This document shows, piece after piece, positions 1 to 12,068 of a stretch of 64,000 nt of DNA (position 1 is its first letter; each line of letters begins with the position of its first letter). The notes beneath the pieces are model-generated. The model ran no database searches, was not told where the DNA came from, and was given only the letters and a program-made list of their open reading frames with translations. Source of the stretch: Calamus simplicifolius (Eukaryota > Streptophyta > Magnoliopsida > Arecales > Arecaceae); the NCBI GenBank assembly GCA_900491605.1, contig UESW01005075.1, forward strand, positions 470,362 to 534,361. The letters run 5' to 3'. The position numbers were made by a program, and so were the translations under genes.

Positions 1-45
1 TTTGCTTGTTGTGTGCTTGATAATTGGTGTATCGAAATTATTTGT

Positions 46-321
46 TTTGGTCTTGCTTTGGGATACAAGTCTGTGATAATTCCAATTTTTGCCATTGCTG
101 TCAGCATTTTTGTTAGCTTTAGTCTTGCTGCCATGTATGGTATTGCTGTTGCTGCTCTAGGCATGTTGAGCACCATTGCTACTGGGCTGGCCATTGATGC
201 CTATGGCCCCATCAGTGACAATGCTGGAGGCATTGCTGAGATGGCTGGAATGAGCCACAGGATACGTGAGAGAACTGATGCACTTGATACCGCAGGCAAT
301 ACCACTGCTGCCATTGGAAAG
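46..321 (+). CDS. Vacuolar H+-pyrophosphatase, internal exon fragment
   Basis: This reads as about 92 residues of a type I proton-pumping inorganic pyrophosphatase, the tonoplast enzyme that couples pyrophosphate hydrolysis to proton transport. Visible landmarks are FGLALGYKSVIIPI near the start, the membrane stretch that follows, GLAIDAYGPISDNAGGIAEM and SHRIRERTDALD, all strongly conserved in plant V-PPases. The exon ends after AIGK at a good donor (AAG then GTAAAC). Upstream of FGLALG the match stops with no obvious splice acceptor, so the left edge is uncertain. The next V-PPase exon (normally beginning GFAIGSAAL) is absent; an IQD-type exon follows instead, and only the extreme C-terminus of the pump reappears at 1954. 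Family assignment is secure; whether this is part of a working gene is doubtful. Confidence 0.82.
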
Positions 322-629
322 GTAAACAAAATCATTTTCTTCTTCCTTGTTGCTAGCAAACATGTGATTGTAGTTCAGTGTTAGAGATATTTTGAGGTAA
401 TTGCATATTTGAGAGGTTTGAGCTTGAAGCTATGATGATTCAACTTCGCCTTTGCACATTATATCAGTAATAATGTATTCCTATTTGCACATTATATCAG
501 TAATGTGCCCATCATTTTTTTTTGACTCTATAAACCTTTTAGAGAGATCATTGTTGATTTCTCTTTCCCTCCCTCTCACTCTTATGTGCGCAAACAGGAA
601 GCACCTGAGTTGAACTATAGCTTGCATCT

Positions 630-631
<2 letters not shown>

Positions 632-664
<33 letters not shown>
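632..664. repeat. (TC)n microsatellite
   Basis: About 16 uninterrupted TC dinucleotides in the intron ahead of the first IQD-type exon. The rest of 322-762 is AT-rich intron-like DNA with nothing else recognisable. Confidence 0.95.
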
Positions 665-667
<3 letters not shown>

Positions 668-762
668 CTGCTTTTACAAACTGTGGAACATATAGATATA
701 TGGGAGAATTCAATGGAGAAAAGTCCTTGATGCTGTCTGATATCTGTATAATTTTGATGCAG

Positions 763-1953
763 TCACGCAGGGCATTTCGTGCACTTAAGGGCATCATAAG
801 GCTGCAGGCATTAGTTCGAGGGCACTTGGTAAGGAGACAAGCAGTTGTAACCCTACGCTCTTTGCAGGGAATTGTTAGGTTACAAGCATTGATTCGTGGG
901 CGGCGAGTCAGGCTTTCTGGTATTGGCCTTGAAGTCGATGCAAAATGTCGTCAGGGAAAGGATGTGGTACATATTCTGACCTTGGGACTTTTAAGCTCCA
1001 AAAAATTAACTTAGTAGAAGTGTAACTTGTTCTTTATTTTTTTGTTCTTTCTATGAAATGATCCTCCTGGTTGTGGATGTAAATGTTGCACTACTTCTGA
1101 AGGAATTTTAGCCTCATAATCTTGATTTACTACATTGTCGGTCAGACTGGTGGGGTTATCACTGATTTGTTATTGTTAGTCCAGTTGCCTTGCTGATGTT
1201 GTGTTATGAAAACAAGGTCTCTGATATGGTAGTTCTCTGACAATGAAGTTTTTCTAATTCCATTTTTGCACTCTCTATTGGGGAAGAGTACTGACTTGCC
1301 CTGTGAGTACGTGTTTTTGGAGAGTGTGTTTGGTGAAAGGGAAGGCAGGAAATAAGTGGTGTGCATGCAAATGTGCATCCGGTTGTTTGTGACACCAAAA
1401 TTTCATAAATTGTAAGAACAACATGCTTGCGTGCATTGCATTTCATTTTCTAATCTTAATAGAGTCGGACACATTTTGTTTGTTCAAGCTTTGCTTGCAT
1501 CTTAATCAATTCACCATAAGGTCTTTGGAAAGGCTGCACCAGTTTATTGGACTTTCTAATCTCCATGTGTTGAAGATTGTTTTGTCTTTCTTTTCAGGGT
1601 GCTAAACAGTTGAAAACTTGGAATGAAAAACTGTCAACTAATGCATTTATTTGTAAGGTATGTTGCATTAGAGCTGCTAGAATGATGAGATCATGTTTTT
1701 CAGAAAAGTTCTTCATATGCTGACAGTCAATGCTATATCTGCTTAGCTGGTCAAACAAGCTTTTGCATGATTTTCCAGCATACATATTGAGCTTTGGTCT
1801 GGTTTATTAGATGTTAATTTGACAAGAAGATATCACTTGTTCTTTTGCTGCAGCTTCTTTCTGCATCGGCTGTTACATGTCCTCTGAGAATCATGTATGA
1901 TGATGGGGAACCCAATTCAGTCTTGAGCTGGATGGAGCGCTGGACGTCCTATC
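763..1953 (+). CDS. IQD (IQ67-domain) calmodulin-binding protein, three exons, partial
   Basis: Three exons read as the middle of a plant IQD protein, a calmodulin-binding, microtubule-associated scaffold family. Exon 763-966 follows a GATGCAG acceptor and carries the IQ67 core: RAFRALKGIIRLQALVRG, then a second copy around GIVRLQALIRGRR; it probably ends before GTACAT. Exon 1598-1657 (acceptor TTTTCAG, donor AAG then GTATGT) encodes KTWNEKLSTNAFICK. Exon 1854-1953 (acceptor CTGCAG) encodes LLSASAVTCPLRI and the family motif EPNSVLSWMERWTS. These match the usual order in IQD proteins. The N-terminal exon(s) and the long C-terminal tail are missing. The reading stops matching at TSYR, exactly where V-PPase sequence begins in another frame. 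Introns 967-1597 and 1658-1853 hold nothing else I recognise. Confidence 0.75.
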
Positions 1954-2007
1954 GTGTTTGCTCCATTTTTCGCGGCACATGGAGGCATCCTCTTCAAGAT
2001 CTTCTGA
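1954..2007 (+). pseudogene. V-type H+-pyrophosphatase C-terminus, fused out of frame to IQD exon
   Basis: The 17 codons from 1954 read VFAPFFAAHGGILFKIF and then a TGA stop. This is the conserved C-terminus of plant vacuolar pyrophosphatases. It is in a different frame from the IQD exon it abuts, so a transcript spliced through the IQD exons would not translate it. The IQD match ends and the pump match begins within a few bases, near 1950. With the exon at 46-321 this means pump sequence brackets the IQD segment on both sides. Confidence 0.75.
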
Positions 2008-2144
2008 GAAGAGAGGCTCCCAGGCCAATGCTGCACTTAGAGAAGTGGCAGCATCTCCATTCTTCACCACCATATATGTTGACAGCTTATCCTCCTTGTT
2101 TTGTCTTTGTTTACAAGCATAGTGTTTTGTTGTAACAATTACTC

Positions 2145-2146
<2 letters not shown>

Positions 2147-2184
<38 letters not shown>
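2147..2184. repeat. (TA)n microsatellite
   Basis: About 19 TA repeats downstream of the chimeric locus. The surrounding 2008-2294 is AT-rich without recognisable genes. Confidence 0.95.
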
Positions 2185-2186
<2 letters not shown>

Positions 2187-2294
2187 TAGTTATCAACAAT
2201 GATGCTATGAGTTTGTATTCGCTGTCTCTTCTTGCTCGCTGCTTGATGATCATGTAAGTTGATCAATGGAAAATGCCATGAACCTCTTTTAATT

Positions 2295-3177
2295 TCTTAA
2301 TTTTTACCTACGATTTTAGAGTTTTTTTTTTGTAGGAAAAGAAAATATTAAAAATTATTATTAGCTATTTTTTTTCTACGATTTTAAGAAAATTCATAGG
2401 TAAAGATATGGGTAAAAAAATATTTTTTTTGATTTTTTTATATGATTTTGAGGCTTTTCGTAGGGAAACAAATCATTAAATATTATTATTAGCCAATTTT
2501 TCCCTACGATTTTAGGGTTTTTCGTAGGGAAAGAAATCATTAAAAATTATTATTAGCCAATTTTTTCTTACGATTTTAAGAAAAATCGTAGGGAAAGAAG
2601 TGGATAAAAAAAATTCTTGATTTTTTTCCTACGATTTTGAAGTTTTTCGTAGGGAACAAATCATTAAAAATTTTTATTACCTAACGTTTCCCTACGAGTT
2701 TAAGGTAAATCATAGGGAAAGATGTGTATAAAAAAATATTTTTTCCTATTTTTCCCTACGATTTTAGGGTTTTTCATAGGGAATTTTTTTTAAAAAATTA
2801 TAATTAGCCAATTTTTCCCTACGATTTTAAGACAAATCATAGGGAAAGGTATTGATAAAAATATATTTTTAATTTTTCCCTACGATTTTTAAATTTCGTA
2901 GGCAATAGTTTTTAAAATTTAAATTTGAATTTCAAATTCTTCTCATTCTTTCCCTACGAATTATGATCTTTACCTACGAAAAAAATCGTAGGGAAAAGGT
3001 CTGATCTATGCCTACAATTTTTAAAAGTCGTAGGCAAAGGCTTTCCATACGCACTTTTCCCTACGATTTTTTTATACTTTTGCCTACGATAGAAATCGTA
3101 GGGAAAGGCTTTACCTACGATTTTTTCTCTTTCCCTACGAAAAAAAATCGTAGGCAAAAGTTGATTTTTTTGTAGTG
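2295..3177 (+). mobile_element. CACTA (En/Spm) transposon, 3' terminal region
   Basis: The segment is packed with CCCTACGATTTT and its complement AAAATCGTAGGG, repeated in alternating orientation more than twenty times, and ends in TTTTTTTGTAGTG at 3177. GTAGTG preceded by a T-run is the standard 3' end of plant CACTA elements, and arrays of short direct and inverted motifs are their subterminal transposase-binding regions. No CACTAC end is visible upstream, so this is one end only, or the partner has decayed. No transposase coding sequence is present. Confidence 0.75.
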
Positions 3178-3538
3178 CCGGTTCGCCAGAGCTGAGCTGC
3201 TCGGATGCTACTGGTAACGGCACCCTCATGCCCTTGGTGCCACAGATGCATGGTTTAGCAGTCAGCATGCACTGAGGCCTGCGTCGTTGATATTTCCTAG
3301 CGCTCCCATTTTCTTTACAGATGTACGTGTTTCCGATTACCATGCAGGTCTTGCGCGTGTTCCTCGCGCACCATGCAACCGAGTGGCCTGGGACGCGGTT
3401 GTGCAGAAGGGGACAGAGAGAGAGAGAGAGAGAGAGAGGGAGGTAGGGAGAGAACTGAAAGTGAGTTCCGTTTGTTCTCTAGCTTCAGAAAAACACAGTT
3501 TTTTTCATAGAAATTCATGAGTAACCGAAGGTTTACAT
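3178..3538. other. Unassigned spacer with (GA)n microsatellite
   Basis: About 360 bases between the CACTA end and the first solo LTR. A GA repeat of about 12 units lies at 3415-3438. I find no convincing coding sequence or RNA gene. Confidence 0.6.
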
Positions 3539-4762
3539 TGTTGGGGAGCGCGGAATACCCCCAAGATTATGGCTATAGCGTATATGAGTAATACAAAAAT
3601 CTTTTACCGTTCTAATCTATAAGTATAAGATCATACCTTCAGACTTGAACGTTGGAACACTTTGATTTGATTGCTCAACCTCAACCTTTTAGCTTTCCGC
3701 CGTATTTCCGAAATACCTTCCTTCTCTCACAAGATGGTGGGATCTCTCGGCCGACCTAGGGTTTCTTGTTTTTCTTTTTTCTCAAAAACGTTAACCCTAG
3801 CAACCAACTGAGAGGGTATTTATAGGGCTACAACAGGGACCAATAGGCAAATATGAAAAGGACTTCCTACGTAATTAAATCTCTAATCCTATCCCGGGTT
3901 AGGATTCAATTATGTAAATTACAATTCATTCCACTAAAGAATTATAATTGTACTCCTAATCATATTCGAATTTATATTTTGAGCCTTAATATTAAATACT
4001 TATTATCTCCCCACGTTAAGATAACAGATATCCACCAATTAAATTTAAATACTGATAATATAATTTAATTAGCTGTTATATCCTTGAGACTTATCCACTT
4101 AACTTATTTGATGTATCGGATTAAAAATCCACTTGCAAGATTTGATACAATCAAAACTTATAAGCTTTCTCAAGGGGATATCATCAATCTAAATTAACAG
4201 TACGTGGATTTCTTCAACTATTAATATTCACCATATATATAATGTTATTGCCCAACCCATTGAGTTTATTGACTCATATAGAATCTCACTCTATGTGTAA
4301 TCAAAGCAATAATCACTACATACACGTGTCTAAAAATAGAATTCAGATTAAGAGCATAAGTAATCATAATATTCATGAGTTTTAAATTATTTTATAAAGT
4401 CAGTATAAAATAATTAACTCAACTGGGTCATGTTCAATACACACAAAGTGTACTAGCATAAATAGTTAGAATAAACCATTCCCCGTAGTCAAGACAGACC
4501 TACTAAAAATTTGTGCTACAGTTTTACTGATGGTGTGTCCAATTCCATCTAAAACTGTGAACAATAAACCTGTATTCCAAAAAAACCGATGATCTAGTCT
4601 TCTGTGTGTAAGCCGTACTCTACACACTAGATCAAATACTCTTTGTAAATACTAGACACATGCACATATATTTAGTAAATGGCACACATTGCTCAAAATG
4701 AATTCTCATTAAAAATGTAAAGACATAATATAAAGCATATCTTTTAGTCTATATCTCTATCA
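3539..4762. mobile_element. Solo LTR of about 1.2 kb
   Basis: The segment starts TGTTGGGGAG and ends CTCTATCA, and is flanked by TACAT at 3534-3538 and again at 4763-4767. A TG...CA structure with a perfect 5-bp duplication is the signature of an LTR insertion whose inner part was lost by LTR-LTR recombination. It includes TATTTATAGG, a possible TATA box on the plus strand near 3818. No internal domains are attached. The family is unknown; copia-type is my guess from length and sequence style. Confidence 0.62.
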
Positions 4763-4767
4763 TACAT

Positions 4768-5642
4768 TACTGTGGGTTAACGGAGAACACTATAACCTGG
4801 CTAATTTGTTGATGCTCTTTAATTGAGATTTCTGAACCAAACTTTGCTTGCAGGTATGGTATGCCTGCAAATGGTCAAGACGCCAACTGGTTTCCGATTG
4901 GTTAATTAGCTAGGGCCAATCGACCAACTTCATCCGTTATATATACTCATATTGGAAATAGAAGTAGAGGAACACAAATTATAGCAACTAAGCCACCATA
5001 AAAAGTACGAAACTAGGGTTTTAAATTGAAAGCTTCAATGGACCCCAATACAAGTCAATCTTCCATTATTTCTACTAAATAACAGAAATAATAGAATTAC
5101 AAGATTTTGATTGTCCTGGCCAAAGCCAGGGATCAAAACATCTCAAGGATACATTAGAGGATATAACATGTAAAAGATAACAACACTTGGATCATGGATC
5201 ACATAGTATGTCAACATTAAGAAGCAACACATCGATCTCTTGGACCACAATATACATTAAGAGAACACTCCTCTTCTTTTGTGATATGAATAAACTAGTA
5301 GTAGCGTGGGTATATATGCCACACCTCTACCACCAATTATCACAATGCTAACTAGCTAGTTTTATTGGAAACTCTACTCCAAATCATAACCTAACTCAAG
5401 GATGGAGCTTCTTTGCAATAAATTTAGCAGCTCTAAAAGTATGGTTAAAAATAATTTTCATTGGAAAGACTTCAACGACCATTTAATAAAGTAAAGAATA
5501 TAATCATCTAGAAGAACACGTTAATCGATCGAACAATATTTAGTCCATTTTGAGAAGCAATAGATAGAGCATCACGAGTCCCATACCATGCCATTATAAG
5601 TTCAAAATGTGGAACAATGTTTGCCAACAGTGGAATGGCTGC
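4768..5642. other. AT-rich intergenic DNA between solo LTRs
   Basis: No recognisable genes. This sequence was continuous with the DNA after 7952 before the second solo LTR inserted. Confidence 0.5.
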
Positions 5643-7951
5643 TGTAATACCCGGTTCAAACGAACCAGATTTGGTTCAGATGAACCAGGCTTGGTTCAGA
5701 TGAACCAAGCTCCTGACTTTTGGGTTCCCTAGACTAACGCTTCGCTCCAAGCGAAGCGCTCAGTCTTCTGGGAAACCCCCGATCAGAGGCGCTGCGCAGG
5801 TGAATAAATAGGGAGGAGAAGGACTTCTTCCTTCACGCTGGCGCTTCATCCATCAGGTAAATCCCTAGCTTCTAGAGAGAGAGAAAGAACGAAAGAGAGA
5901 GAGAGAGAGATAGCGTGAGAGAGAGAAAGAGATAGGAAACAGTGAGAGCTTGGAAGGCACAGAGATGGAAACCTGGTCGTCCCTCTTGGTTTCAGGCCTG
6001 GCGGCATGCTCGCCGCCTCGCCGGGCCTGAGATCTGGCCGACGACCCCGCCGGCGCCGGGGGAGGCATCCGGCGGGGTGGTGGTGGAGAGAGTAGAGAGA
6101 GAGGGCCAATTGGCCCTCCTCTCGCGTGGTGGCAAACCGGCTTCCGTCGGTTGGTTCGGGCCTGGTGGCATGCTTGCCGCCTCGCCGGGCCCAAGCGTTG
6201 GCCTGTCGCCTCCATCGGCATCGGGCGTGCATCCGGTAGAGTCCGGCCGGCCAAGGCGGCCGGCCGAGCCACCGGCACAGCTCCGTGCCGCGCGGTGAGT
6301 TGATGAAGCTGAGAGAAATTGAGGGAGAGGGAGGGGGTTTGGCGGCCGGCTCTGGCCTGGCCACCGCGGTCGGGCCGCCCTCAATTTGGCCGGCGGCGGC
6401 CCCAGCCGCCGGCTATGTGCCCGTCCCCTGTTCGGTGAAACAGGGGATCGGGTGGAAGGGTTTGAACCGGGCCGGCTGGGCCGGCCGGTTCAGGCCTTTT
6501 GGGCCGTGCTGTGAGCTGATTTTGGGCTAAATTTTGGGCCCCGTAACGGGTCAGGTTTAGAAAAATAATTATATGGCTAGAATCTTGGTGAATTTTATTT
6601 TCTTGGGGTATTTTTACTTCCCCAATCGGGTATGTATAGTGGGAGATATTCGAGCCCAAAGTAGGGCCTGTGAACTAGTTTGGGTAGAAATTCTAAGGGT
6701 CATTTTAATATTCTTTGCTAATAAATTAATTGTGTAAAATGATCCTGTAGATGCTCAGACATCTGACTAGCTGCATATATACCTGTTGGATAGCGTACTA
6801 AGGTAAGTAAGCCAGTTATCAGTATTTAATAAATTATTCATTATATGAATGTTTAAATTGTGAATTGTGACATGAAGAATTGTTATTGGCTAAATTTGTA
6901 AGTAGATGAATATTATGAATATGGCTGTTTATGTGCTATGATTTCATGTGTGGATGCTATGCATGAGAGATGCAGTTATTATGCATGAGAGATGCAGTTA
7001 TTATGATATTGATGTAATATATGCAATTGTTCAGTAGGTATAATCCACTGTTTATGCAATATTGAGTTGTCATTGATATGATGAGTGCATGTGATGTGAG
7101 GTACTGTTATGTGTCGCCACGGTTCTCCTTTATCATGTCATACCACACACACGTCTAGAGGACGTGTTCTGCTTGTTTATGCCACCTACACATCTAGAGG
7201 ATGTGTTCTGCTTGGTTTGATGTGGCATCACACATATAGAGTATGTGTTCTGGTGGATTTTGACATGGCGTGACCCTGATATCTTGACCCTTTCAGTAGG
7301 GGGATGCTTTAAGGGGATGCTTGTTGGTATACTATTGGTGTGACCCTGGTATCTTGACCTTTCAGTAGGGGATGCTTTAAGGGGATGCTTGTTGGTACAC
7401 TATTGGCGTGACCCTGGTATCTTGACCTTTCAGTAGGGGGATGTTTTAAGGGGATGCTTGTTGGTACACTATTGAGATATTGCTGGGCCGTGGGTCACAT
7501 TTACAGTTACCATTGAGAGTATAAACAGTGGGTTTACTTACATTGCATGTTTGAGTACTTGTAGAATGTTTAAGCATGTAGATCATTTATGCTTATTGGT
7601 TCTATGCTATGATTTGATTGTATAATGTGGCTTACTTACTGAGTGTAAACTCATAAAATCTTATAATGTTTTTGTCAGCCACGAGGTTGAAGATGGAATA
7701 GTGGGGTGATGGATCTTCTATTAAATAAAACAAGACCATTATTTTGTTGTAACCCCAGTATTACATATGTGTAGGGCTTGATGCCCAGACTTTATTATTG
7801 TGGTGTGTAAGGGTGTTAGCCCAAAACTTTTAGTATTGTATTTGACTTGGTTTTATATAATGGTGTTATATGTTAAAATTTTGTGACGCCTTGCGTGCCC
7901 GGCACGCGGCGGGTTGTCACCCTAGCCCGATATTTGGGTCTGGGCATGACA
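5643..7951. mobile_element. Solo LTR of 2.3 kb (Ty3/gypsy-like)
   Basis: The segment starts TGTAATACCCGG and ends GGGCATGACA. It is flanked by a perfect 5-bp duplication, GCTGC at 5638-5642 and 7952-7956. The TGTAAYACCC start and GGGC(A/G)TGACA end are typical of large plant chromovirus LTRs of the Tekay/Del type. There is no second LTR and no gag-pol, so it is a solo LTR. The first 0.9 kb is GC-rich with a GA microsatellite near 5874-5940; the remainder is AT-rich and holds two sets of short tandem repeats. Open frames in the GC-rich part have no family resemblance and are not called as genes. Confidence 0.85.
7266..7472. repeat. Three tandem units of about 69 bp inside the solo LTR
   Basis: Units 7266-7335, 7336-7403 and 7404-7472 each run from TGGYGTGACCCTG to a TACTAT-like end. 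They are over 90% alike by eye. Just upstream (about 7135-7255) a shorter motif built on ACGTCTAGAGGACGTGTTCTG recurs three times with decay. Confidence 0.85.
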
Positions 7952-7956
7952 GCTGC

Positions 7957-9850
7957 TGCAGCTAAAATTTACCCAAAATTAATTACGAAGTTATATCAGG
8001 GTCCTTCCAATGAAACAATAACAAAATCATTAGAATTTAGGCTTTTTTTTGGTGGAAGATGCCATGATCTGAGAGGTACAAATAGAAGTATATGAAATTA
8101 CAGGTGGAGAACATCCTCATATTCTAGAACCTCTCTAGAAAGCTAAACTTCTAGCTCTAAAAAAAATCATATGTAATATATTTAGCTTGAAGTAAAACGC
8201 TTCTAGTACTGCATACATTATGTTCAAACAATGCATCATTCCTTCCTCTTTGTATATATGGACAAGGATTAAGAATGATCAAGAAAACCTTAGATGGTTA
8301 GATGAATGTGACTAATAGATGAAATTAATGACTTGTTGCAATAAAAATTTCTCAATAGTAAAGTAACATAAGGCCAGTTTTCATGTAGTCTTTGATTATA
8401 AACATAATAAAAAGAGATCCTAAAGTTTCAACTTTAAGATTGCATATGCTACAATGAGGTGAGAGATTAAAAATTAATAACTTGTTACAATAAAAATATC
8501 TCAATAGTAAAGTAACATAAGGTGAGAGATTCTCATGTAGCTTTCGATTATAAACATAAGAAAAAGAAGCCCTAAAAATTTATTTTCAAGCATGCATCGA
8601 TCTAATGCAATGAGGTGAGAGATTAGAAATCCTACGAGCTAAAAGTTAAGCTATAAGTAGGCCTCTTTAATTAGTTTTCATATAAAGAACAAAGCTTTGT
8701 AAGATGCATACCACCTCTAAATTTTTCTAACAATTATAAAATGTTGATTAACATTCATATGAAACTATCTTAAATAGACGTCATTGACCATAAATAAGCA
8801 TCAATAGCCTTGTCCCTATGTCAAGATATGTGACTTATCACTGCCTCCTTTAGGAATCTGAGATATCATATGAGAATAAAAATTAGGAAAAAATAATGTT
8901 ATATTAAGTCCATATTCCAATAGCCTCTCATCTAAGAGAGTACTAAGAGAGGCATCAGGTTCCAAATAATCTGTATCAAACATCAACAGTAGCCTATCTA
9001 AGGGATCACTACATGGCTATAGGTTAGCATTCCACCTAATAATTAACCTTTCCAATGGACCAAATCAACTCCTTTAACATCAACCTGGAAACTTTACATA
9101 TCTTCTTCTAAAGAGAGGATGATCATCAAGATCGTATATATGAAGCTCAACTCCCCTCAAATATATACTTAGGTTAAAGGAAATAGAAAATAAGGAGGGT
9201 TATAACATAATTTTACCTACTATCTTACTGAGGAAAGAAGCTTAGCTAGCTTTTGGAATGCTAAGGCCAATGGTTTGCTTAGGTTGACAAATTATATGCA
9301 AACAAATGGTCTAACTTATCCTTCTTTCATAATTACCGCCTTAGAGAAAAAAACTTGATAGTTTGATCAAACAATTTAGCAAAGAGATGGGTACAATAGA
9401 ATTTGAGGAAAGATGGACTGGCATAGAATAATATTGACTTACAAAAGATAAAAGATTCCACCTTCAAAAGTTTAATCTTAAGTTAATTTTGTCTTTCATA
9501 AACCGTAAAGCTTTGGCCTAAAGCTATTGTACTTTAAGTGATAATCCAAGATAAGAAACCAAACTCACACTCCTTGTATTCCCAAAATAGATATCAAATC
9601 TTGCAATGTTAAATTGAATATTTTTATGTTATTTAAAAATATTTAAATTTTTTACCGCTTAATGCATGAACTAAAAATTTTTCAAATCATATAGTTTTTA
9701 TTATGTAATGACTTAGATTATTAGTAGAATTGGTATCATTAAAATTCATACTTGATTAAATTTGAGTAAAGATTTTATCAAATATATTGAAGTAAAACAT
9801 GTTCATTCTATTAAACAAGTAAGATAATTTTTAATATTATAGAACAATAT
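7957..9850. other. AT-rich intergenic DNA
   Basis: No gene seen in this 1.9 kb. The one clear structure is the imperfect duplication listed separately. Confidence 0.5.
8325..8615. repeat. Imperfect tandem duplication, unit about 140-145 bp
   Basis: 8325-8467 and 8470-8615 share the same ordered blocks: AATWACTTGTTRCAATAAAA, CTCAATAGTAAAGTAACATAA, CATGTAG, GATTATAAACATAA and CAATGAGGTGAGAGATTA. The two are clearly diverged, so the duplication is old. Confidence 0.7.
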
Positions 9851-9853
9851 TTA

Positions 9854-10372
9854 GGTTGCATTTGATGTATTCCCAGCAATCCTGAATAGTAATTTAATTT
9901 TTAATTAATATTTTATTTTTTAATAAATTTTAATTAAATAATTTTAATTTATTTTCTTATAAATTTAAAAAAATAGTAATTAAATTTTTTTTATTTTTTA
10001 TATTTTCAATTAGGCTTTTTTTATAACTATATTTTTTGTTTTTTTTTTTTTTAATTTTTTTATTCGATATTTTTCTTTTGATGAATAATACCAAGAGATA
10101 ACGGCTGTGATACATAAGAAAAAAAAGAAAATAATTTTGTTTCGAGAAAGAAATAATTTTATTTTTATTAAAAAGGTAGGAGCAATTTTGTAAAAAAAAA
10201 TTATTAGATTACAACATATCCGGTAATATCGATAGCTATCTCTCTATGAGGTAATCTGAATTACTCTACTTGCAAGATAGATTTTTATTTAAAATACATA
10301 CCAAATATAGTTATCTGATAATTTTTTAAAATTATCGATAATCTCAATAAATTACTGGCTATCAAACGACTC
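9854..10372. mobile_element. MITE, PIF/Harbinger (Tourist)-like, about 520 bp
   Basis: The left end reads GGTTGCATTTGATGTA and the complement of the right end reads GAGTCGTTTGATAGCC, giving decayed terminal inverted repeats of the NNTTTGAT type. TTA lies on each side (9851-9853 and 10373-10375), the usual 3-bp Harbinger target. The interior is very AT-rich and non-coding. Confidence 0.5.
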
Positions 10373-10375
10373 TTA

Positions 10376-11214
10376 TATGAATTTGAAAGAGGAGAGAGAG
10401 AATACTGATGGGCTGATACCGGCTCTCATTCAACCAGAGGTACCAAAGCTCAACGCTTGTAACGAGTGTCATAATGAGGTGGATGGTTTGGATACGTGGA
10501 ACTTTAATGAATGGAGAAGGGAAATGGCGTGGAGTAAAAGAGGTGGAGTAAAGGACGATGATTCCATTGAAAGAGGGTATTAATGCCCTTCCATACAGGG
10601 AGAGATGTCTTCAATGAGTGCGTTCAAATGATTCGCTGTACTTGGACGAGCTTTATGATGTGCATCCCTAAGCAAAAATTTTAATTTATAGAAAGTCGAT
10701 CGATCCAAGATTTCCAGCCTCAGAAAAAAAAGGAATAATGGTGGAAGGAAAGCTTGGACGGAAGCAATGTACACGGTTCCAACTCATCTTTATTAATATC
10801 CCAATTTGGCATGGATGACGCCCATTTATTACTTGCTTTTTTAGGTCTATAGAGTATAGACAGATTGTTCTTACTTTATTTCCAAAAATAAAAGGTGATC
10901 CTATATGTATATTTATTCAGTTTATTTTTAATAAATATAAAAATACTTTATATCTTTATAAAAAATAGTATAAATACTTAGAGGCATACATGGATGGCTT
11001 TACGGTTACTTTTTAGAAACAAACTGATTTGGATCGGTTTTTAAAATTAAAATCGAAACCAAATTAATTATTTTAATAAATTAAACCGAATCAAGCCAAA
11101 AAAAATTGGTTTGGTTTCACTCTGATTTATGGATTTGCGCATACTTACTTTAAATGACCATAAGGTTAATTTTAATAGTAAATTTATATTATCAAATATA
11201 ATTTATTTAAAATA
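10376..11214. other. AT-rich intergenic DNA
   Basis: No gene recognised. The last part (about 10980-11214) and the matching flank after 19487 contain AAACCGA/TCGGTTT-type words that may be remains of another small transposon, but I could not define its ends. Confidence 0.4.
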
Positions 11215-12068
11215 AAAAATATTAGGGATGGCAATCGGACAGTCTATACTGATCCCGTCTTCATTAGAAAAAAAAACGTTCTTGTTGGGCAAGGACGAAG
11301 ATAACGGGTACTCACTGGATACTCATTTGCTGGTTTACATAAAAAAATAAAATATTTTATTAATTTATAATTTATTAAAAATTAAAAAATAATTTTTTTA
11401 GAATAAGATGGAGACTAATCGAGAATAATCAAATAATGAATATAAGAGATTCTTTGACTTTTGGGATAAGAAAGAAGATAACTAAAAGAGAGAAAGAAAA
11501 TAACTAACAATGAAAAAAATTAAAAAATAAGATTCCCAACGCAACAACATTAAAAAAAGAATACATTTAAATTTCAAAATAAAAAATAAAGAGATATCTT
11601 TCTTTAAAAATAAAAGAAAGAGATGAGCGTACCAAAGAAAGAAAAAGGTGATGGATGGCATCGATGGCGTAGCTATTGGCGAAGATAAACGATGGACTGA
11701 TGGAGCTAGGTTCTCATATCGTTCATAAAGAAAGGAAGAGCAAGCTCAGTTAAAGAAAAAAGAGTAAGACACGGTTGTGTGAAAGAAGAAAGAGCTGCAT
11801 TAAAGAAGGAAGAGCAGGAGACGGCTAGACACAGTTGTGTGAAAGAAGGAAGAGCTAGAGACGGCTGCATTAAAGAAGGAAGAGCAAGAGATTGCTGCAT
11901 TAAGGAAGGAAGAGCATGAGTCAAGATTATATATATTTTATATATTTTTAATTTTTAATTTTTAATTTTTAATTTTTAATATATTAATATATATATATTT
12001 AAAATTTAAATATATTATATTAAAGTTAATAGGGACGGGAATGGGGAAGAATACCGTCCGTGGGATTT

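Noticed and set aside
5846..6384. Several long overlapping open frames on both strands in GC-rich DNA
   Set aside because: They lie inside a solo LTR, overlap in all frames, and have no domain resemblance; GC richness explains the lack of stops.
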